Positions 57,721 to 64,000 of a stretch of 64,000 bases of DNA are shown one piece after another. Position numbers and translations under genes: made by a program. Each line of letters starts with the position of its first letter. Position 1 is the first letter of the stretch. The stretch is taken from contig CM022946.1 of NCBI GenBank assembly GCA_012931725.1, positions 120,469,958 to 120,533,957 on the forward strand. The letters run 5' to 3'. Under the pieces are notes generated by a model, which saw nothing but the letters and a program-made list of their open reading frames with translations, did not search any database and was not told where the DNA came from. This DNA is from Litsea cubeba. Its lineage: Eukaryota; Streptophyta; Magnoliopsida; Laurales; Lauraceae.

Positions 57721-60278
57721 CATGTGGTTTTCCAACACCTAGGCTAGAAAACGGCCCACCGGGTGTCCGGAACGGGAAACGTTCCCGGCAAAATTTGGAA
57801 ACCAGCAGAGCACTTCGTTCGAGGGTAGAGATACCTGTAGGAACTGACGCTACGCAAAATAGGACTCCCGGTTAGAGAATTACGAAGAAACATGTGATTT
57901 TCCAACACTTAGGCTAGAAAACGGCCCGCCGGGGGTCTGGAACTGGAAATGTTTCCTGGGAAAAATTAGAAAACCGGCACAAGCACTTTCGCTCGAGGGT
58001 AGAGAGACATGTAGGAGCTGACGCTACGCAAATAGGACTCCCGGTTAGAGAATTACGAGGAAAATTGTGGTTTTCCAACACTTAGGCTAGAAAACGGCCC
58101 GCCGTGGCCCGGAACGGGAAACGGTCCCCGAAAAATTCGAAAACCGGCAGGAGTACTTCGTTCGAGGGTAGAGAGACCTGTAGAAACTGAGGTTACGCAA
58201 ATTGGACTCCCGGTTACAGAATTACGACGAAACATGTGATTTTCTAACACTTAGGCTAGAAAACGGCCCGCCGGGGGTCCGGAACGGGAATCGTTCCCGG
58301 AGGAAAATTCGGAAACCGGCACGAGCACTTCGCTCGAGGGTATAGAGATCTGTAGGAGCTGACGCTACGCAAATAGGACTCTCGGTTAGAGACTTACGAA
58401 GAAATATGTGATTTTCAAACACTTAGGCTAGAAAACGGCCCGCCGGGGGTCCGTAACGGGAAACGTTCCCGGTAAAATTTGGAAACCGGTACGAGCACTT
58501 CACTCGAAGGTAGAGAGACCTATAGGAGCTGACGATATGCAAATAGCACTCCCGGTTAAAGAATTACGACGAAACATGTGGTTTACCAACACTTAGGCTA
58601 GAAAACGGCACCCCGGGGGTCCGGAACGGGAAACGTTCCCGACAAAATTTGGAAACCGGAACGAGCACTTCGTTCGAGGGTAGAGAGACCTGTAGGAACT
58701 GACGCTACACAAATAGGACTCCCGATTAGAGAATTCCGAAGAAAACATGTGATTTTCCAACACTTAGGCTAGAAAAACGGCCCGCCGGGGGACTGGAACG
58801 GGAAAGGTACATGGGAAAATTTGAAAACCGGCACGAGCACTTCGCTCGAGGAAAGAGAGACCTGTAGGAGCTAACGCTACACAAATAGGACTCCCGGTTA
58901 GAGAATTACGATGAAACATGTGGTTTTCTAACACTTAGGCTATAAAACGGCCCGCCGGGGGTCCGGAACGGGAATCGTTCCCGGGAAAATTTGGAAACCG
59001 CACAAGCACTTCGCTCGAGGGTAGAGAGACTTGTAGCAGCTGACGCTATGCAAGTTGGACTCTCGGTTAGAGAATTAACAAAGAAACATGTGATTTTTCC
59101 AACACTTAGGCTACAAAACGGCCCGCCGGGGGTCCGGAATGGGAAACGTTCCCAGTAAAATTTGGAAACTGGCACGAGCACTTCGCTCGAGGGTAGAGAG
59201 ACTTGTAAGAGCTGACGCTACGCAAATTCGACTCTCGGCTAGAGAATTACGAAAAAACATGTGATTTTCCAACACTTAGGCTACAAAACGGCCCGCGGGG
59301 GGTCCGGAACGGGAAACGTTCCCAGTAAAATTTGGAAACTGGTACGAGCACTTGACTCGAAGGTAGAGAGACCTGTAGGAGCTGACGCTACGCAAATAGG
59401 ACTCCCGGTTAAAGAATTACGATGAAACATGTGGTTTTCCAACACTTAGGCTATAAAACGGCCCGCCCGGAATCCGGAACGGGAATCGTTCCCTGGGAAA
59501 ATTCGGAAACTGGCATGCGCACTTCGCTCGAGGGTAGAGAGACCTGTAGGAGCTAACGCTACCCAAATTGGACTCTCGGTTAGAGAATTACGAAGAAACA
59601 TGTGATTTTCCAACAGTTAGGCTAGAAAACGGCCCGCCGGGGGTCCGGAACGGGAAACGTTCCCGGTAAAATTTGGAAACCGGTACGAGCACTTCACTCG
59701 AAGGTAGAGAGACCTGTAGGAGCAGACGCTACGCAAATAGAACTCCCGGTTAGAGAATTACGATGAAACATGTGGTTTTCCAACACTTAGGCTAGAAAAC
59801 GGCCCCCCGGGTGTCCGGAACGGGAAACGTTCCCAGCAAAATTTGGATATCGGCACGAGCACTTCGTACAAGGGTAGAGAGACCTGTAGGAACTGGCGCT
59901 ACACAAATAGGACTCCCGGTTATAGAATTACGAAGAAACATGTGATTTTCCAACACTTAGGCAAGAAAACGGCCGCCGAAGGACTGGAACGGGATACGTT
60001 CCTGGGAAAATTAGAAAAACCGGCACAAGCACTTCGCTCGAGGGTAGAGAGACCTGTAGGAGCTGACGCTACGCAAATAGGACTCCCGGTTAGAGAATTA
60101 CGACGAAACTTGTGGTTTTCCAACACTTAGGCTAGAAAACGGCCCGCCGTGGGCCCGGAACGGGAAACGGTCCCCGGAAAATTCGGAAACCGGCAGGAGT
60201 ACTTCGCTCGAGAGTAGAGAGACCTGTAGGAACTGACGCTACGCAAATTGGACTCCCGGTTAGAGAATTACGACGAAA
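57721..60278. repeat. 15-monomer higher-order block, copy 1
   Basis: Rare variants here reappear in the same order about 2,550 bp later: CACCGGGTGTCCGG with CAGCAGAGCACTTCG (57757/60315), GAGGAAAATTGTGG, GACGATATGCAAATAGCACTC (58531/61084), GGAAAGGTACATGGG, TGGCATGCGCACTTCG (59511/62061), and TTGGATATCGGCACG (59842/62392). Copy 1 has about eight extra single bases relative to copy 2, mostly in homopolymers (for example CGCAAAATAGG, CACTTTCGCTC, AGAAAAACGGC). Confidence 0.92.
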
Positions 60279-62826
60279 CATGTGGTTTTCCAACACCTAG
60301 GCTAGAAAACGGCCCACCGGGTGTCCGGAACGGGAAACGTTCCCGGCAAAATTTGGAAACCAGCAGAGCACTTCGTTCGAGGGTAGAGATACCTGTAGGA
60401 ACTGACGCTACGCAAATAGGACTCCCGGTTAGAGAATTACGAAGAAACATGTGATTTTCCAACACTTAGGCTAGAAAACGGCCCGCCGGGGGTCTGGAAC
60501 TGGAAACGTTCCTTGGAAAATTAGAAAACCGGCACAAGCACTTCGCTCGAGGGTAGAGAGACATGTAGGAGCTGACGCTACGCAAATAGGACTCCCGGTT
60601 AGAGAATTACGAGGAAAATTGTGGTTTTCCAACACTTAGGCTAGAAAACGGCCCGCCGTGGGCCCGGAACGGGAAACGGTCCCCGAAAAATTCGAAAACC
60701 GGCAGGAGTACTTCGTTCGAGGGTAGAGAGACCTGTAGAAACTGAGGTTACGCAAATTGGACTCCCGGTTACAGAATTACGACGAAACATGTGATTTTCT
60801 AACACTTAGGCTAGAAAACGGCCCGCCGGGGGTCCGGAACGGGAATCGTTCCCGGGAAAATTCGGAAACCGGCACGAGCACTTCGCTCGAGGGTATAGAG
60901 ATCTGTAGGAGCTGACGCTACGCAAATAGGACTCTCGGTTAGAGACTTACGAAGAAATATGTGATTTTCAAACACTTAGGCTAGAAAACGGCCCGCCGGG
61001 GGTCCGTAACGGGAAACGTTCCCGGTAAAATTTGGAAACCGGTACGAGCACTTCACTCGAAGGTAGAGAGACCTATAGGAGCTGACGATATGCAAATAGC
61101 ACTCCCGGTTAAAGAATTACGACGAAACATGTGGTTTACCAACACTTAGGCTAGAAAACGGCACCCCGGGGGTCCGGAACGGGAAACGTTCCCGACAAAA
61201 TTTGGAAACCGGAACGAGCACTTCGTTCGAGGGTAGAGAGACCTGTAGGAACTGACGCTACACAAATAGGACTCCCGATTAGAGAATTCCGAAGAAACAT
61301 GTGATTTTCCAACACTTAGGCTAGAAAACGGCCCGCCGGGGGACTGGAACGGGAAAGGTACATGGGAAAATTTGAAAACCGGCACGAGCACTTCGCTCGA
61401 GGAAAGAGAGACCTGTAGGAGCTGACGATACGCAAATAGGACTCCCGGTTAGAGAATTACGATGAAACATGTGGTTTTCCAACACTTAGGCTATAAAACG
61501 GCACGCCGGGGGTCCGGAACGGGAATCGTTCCCGGGAAAATTTGGAAACCGGCACAAGCACTTCGCTCGAGGGTAGAGAGACTTGTAGCAGCTGACGCTA
61601 TGCAAGTTGGACTCTCGGTTAGAGAATTACGAAGAAACATGTGATTTTCCAACACTTAGGCTACAAAACGGCCCGCCGGGGGTCCGGAACGGGAAACGTT
61701 CCCAGTAAAATTTGGAAACTGGCACGAGCACTTCGCTCGAGGGTAGAGAGACTTGTAAGAGCTGACGCTACGCAAATTGGACTCTCGGTTAGAGAATTAC
61801 GAAAAAACATGTGATTTTCCAACACTTAGGCTACAAAACGGCCCGCCGGGGGTCCGGAACGGGAAACGTTCCCAGTAAAATTTGGAAACTGGTACGAGCA
61901 CTTGACTCGAAGGTAGAGAGACCTGTATGAGCTGACGCTACGCAAATAGGACTCCCGGTTAAAGAATTACGATGAAACATGTGGTTTTCCAACACTTAGG
62001 CTATAAAACGGCCCGCCCGGAATCCGGAACGGGAATCGTTCCCTGGGAAAATTCAGAAACTGGCATGCGCACTTCGCTCGAGGGTAGAGAGACCTGTAGG
62101 AGCTAACGCTACCCAAATTGGACTCTCGGTTAGAGAATTACGAAGAAACATGTGATTTTCCAACAGTTAGGCTAGAAAACGGCCCGCCGGGGGTCCGGAA
62201 CGGGAAACGTTCCCGGTAAAATTTGGAAACCGGTACGAGCACTTCACTCGAAGGTAGAGAGACCTGTAGGAGCCGACGCTACGCAAATACAACTCCCGGT
62301 TAGAGAATTACGATGAAACATGTGGTTTTCCAACACTTAGGCTAGAAAACGGCCCCCCGGGTGTCCGAAACGGAAAACGTTCCCAGCAAAATTTGGATAT
62401 CGGCACGAGCACTTCGTACAAGGGTAGAGAGACCTGTAGGAACTGGCGCTACACAAATAGGACTCCCGGTTATAGAATTACGAAGAAACATGTGATTTTC
62501 CAACACTTAGGCAAGAAAACGGCCGCCGAAGGACTGGAACGGGATACGTTCCTGGGAAAATTAGAAAACCGGCACAAGCACTTCGCTCGAGGGTAGAGAG
62601 ACCCGTAGGAGCTGACGCTACGCAAATAGGACTCCCGGTTAGAGAATTACGACGAAACTTGTGGTTTTCCAACACTTAGGCTAGAAAACGGCCCGCCGTA
62701 GGCCCGGAACAGGAAACGGTCCCCGGAAAATTCAGAAACTGGCAGGAGTACTTCGCTCGAGAGTAGAGAGACCTGTAGGAACTGACGCTACGCAAATTGG
62801 ACTCCCGGTTAGAGAATTACGACGAA
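60279..62826. repeat. 15-monomer higher-order block, copy 2
   Basis: Direct tandem copy of 57721-60278, ~2,550 bp = 15 x 170. Correspondence ends near 62826, after the GGCAGGAGTACTTCGCTCGAGAGTAG monomer that matches 60193. Identity between the blocks is far above that between neighbouring monomers. Confidence 0.92.
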
Positions 62827-63772
62827 ACATGTGATTTTCCAACACTTAGGCTAGAAAACGGCCCGCCGGGGGTCCGAAACGGGAATCGTTCCCGGGAAAA
62901 TTCAGAAACCGGCACGAGAACTTCGCTCGAGGGTAGAGAGACCTGTAGGAGCTGACGCTACGCTAATAGGACTCTCGGTTAGAGAATTACGAAGAAACAT
63001 GTGATTTTCCAACACTAAGGCTAGAAAACGGCCCGCCGGGGGTCTGGAACGGGAAACGGTTCCCGGAAAATTCGGAAATCAGGACGAGCACTTCGCTCGA
63101 GGGTAGAGAGACCTATAGGAGCTGACGCTACGCAAATAGGACTCCCCGTTAGAGGATTACGATGAAACTTGTGATTTTCCAACATTTAGGCTAGAAAACG
63201 GCCCGCCGGGGGTTTGAAACCGGATACGGTCCCCGAAAAATTCGGAAACCGGCACGAGCACCTCGCTCGAGGGTAGAGAGACCTGTGGGAGCTGACGGTA
63301 TGCAAATAGGACTCCCGGTTAGAGAATTACGAAGAAACATGTGATTTTCCAACACTTAGGCTAGAAAACGGCCCGCCGGGGGTCCGGAACGGGAAACTTT
63401 CCCGGGAAGATTTGGAAACCGGTACGAGCACTTCGCTCGAGGGTAGAGAGACCTATAGCAGCTGACGCTATGCAAATAGAACTCCCGGTTAGAGAATTAC
63501 GATGAAACATGTGGTTTTCCAACACCTAGGCTAGAAAATGGCCCCCCGGGGGTCTGGAACGGGAAACGTTCCCAGGTAAATTTGGAAACTGGCACGGGCA
63601 CTTCGTTCGAGGGTAGAGAGACCTGTAGGAACTGACGCTACGCAAATAGGACTCCCGGTTAGAGAATTGCAATGAAACATGTGATTTTCCAACACTTAGG
63701 CTAGAAAACGGCCCGCCGGGGGTCCGAAACGGGAAACGTACACCGAAAAATTTGGAAACCGGCACGAGCATA

Positions 63773-64000
63773 TGTCGTGCCCCCGGACCAAGGACCCGTT
63801 AAACAAGACCTTAATCTGGGGTCATGGCGCGACGGGCCGGAAAATTCCACCCGCACACGCTAGTTTCCCACGGGTTTCCGCGGTAAGGATCCTCGAAATT
63901 CGATCCAACAATGATTTATCAGAATCACATTCACACGAATAAATTACGCGGAAGCATTGTAGCAAACATAAAAGTCCATAACATATGTGTATAATGAGAA
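63773..64000 (-). repeat. LARD-type LTR fragment 4 (start)
   Basis: The satellite stops inside a monomer (after CACGAGCA) and TGTCGTGCCCCCGGACC begins. It continues as fragments 2 and 3 do: TTCCCACGGGTTTCCGCGG, AAGGATCC, ACGCGGAAGCATTGTAGC. It runs out of the window. It therefore appears to be an LTR element inserted in the array, oriented like the LARD at 21436. Confidence 0.7.

Larger units (their letters stand above)
55428..63772. repeat. ~170-bp satellite array (about 49 monomers)
   Basis: The box CACGAGCACTTCGCTCGAG recurs every ~170 bp through the whole stretch (for example 63251, 63421, 63591, 63761). A monomer holds, in order: CACTTCGCTCGAGGGTAGAG, AGCTGACGCTACGCAAAT, GACTCCCGGTTAGAGAATTA, GAAACATGTGATTTTCCAAC, GGCTAGAAAACGGCCCGCC, GGGGTCCGGAACGGGAAACG and AAAATTTGGAAACCGG. 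8.3 kb divided by 170 gives about 49 monomers. All are in one orientation, and variants (GGTACGAGCACTTCACTCGAAG, ATGTGGTTTTCC, AAATAGAAC) recur in a non-random order, which shows higher-order structure. Unit length is in the nucleosome-sized range typical of centromeric or heterochromatic satellites. I do not recognise the family. Confidence 0.95.

Noticed and set aside
55494..63771. Many minus-strand frames of 60-95 codons with recurring motifs such as LSTLERS
   Set aside because: They are translations of the satellite monomer, broken at varying points, with no start context or independent conservation.
55428..63772. CENP-B box in the satellite
   Set aside because: The CTTCGTTCGAGGG segment matches only the first half of the box; the CGGG part is not at the right distance.

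Overview
The window is plant nuclear DNA made almost entirely of transposable elements, often nested, plus a satellite array. I see no ordinary host gene. The evidence for a flowering plant is: Sirevirus-type Ty1/copia polyproteins with initiator-Met-tRNA primer sites, a MuDR/MULE transposase with spliced exons, plant-mobile-domain and 'putative plant transposon protein' pseudogenes, and multi-kilobase non-coding LTR elements. The species cannot be named from this sequence.

Layout. 1-5.7 kb: a broken 'putative plant transposon protein' gene, two diverged copies of a non-coding module, a 74-bp array built on the palindrome GGTTCGAACC, and three tandem copies of a ~499-bp repeat. 6.0-16.9 kb: a degraded minus-strand MULE transposase, split by a complete young copia/Sirevirus (6751-14400, target duplication CGTGC) whose 1,618-codon polyprotein is open. 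17-21 kb: degenerate repeats and a possible MULE terminus. 21.4-32.4 kb: one very large non-coding LTR retrotransposon on the minus strand (LARD-like; ~3.4-kb LTRs, target duplication CTATT). A copia solo LTR (target duplication CATTC) has landed in its right LTR, and the left LTR keeps the empty site. 33-45.5 kb: a gag-like remnant, LTR fragments of relatives of the LARD, a Gypsy-type LTR, a possible small DNA transposon and a plant-mobile-domain pseudogene. 45.5-55.3 kb: a second copy of the Gypsy-type LTR, interrupted by a second Sirevirus (46165-51819, minus, target duplication TATGG), followed by a primer-site-like motif and leader repeats. 55.3-55.4 kb: a 100-N gap. 55.4-63.8 kb: about 49 tandem copies of a ~170-bp satellite, including a duplicated 15-monomer higher-order block, ended by the first bases of another LARD-type LTR.

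The order of events can be read from the nesting: MULE before Sirevirus 1; Gypsy-type LTR before Sirevirus 2; LARD before solo LTR; satellite before the terminal LTR. The mobile parts that still look competent are in Sirevirus 1. Sirevirus 2 has a broken polyprotein and LTRs of only ~210 bp that lack the promoter-containing middle, yet it has a perfect target duplication, so it probably moved with enzymes supplied by a relative.

The most unusual cross-cutting pattern is that at least five unrelated or distantly related repeat families here each carry a cluster of short perfect palindromes with a family-specific core: TTCGAA, GTCGAC, CTCGAG, GCTAGC, ACCGGT and possibly GCCGGC. The family-independent architecture with family-private sequence is the observation I would follow first.
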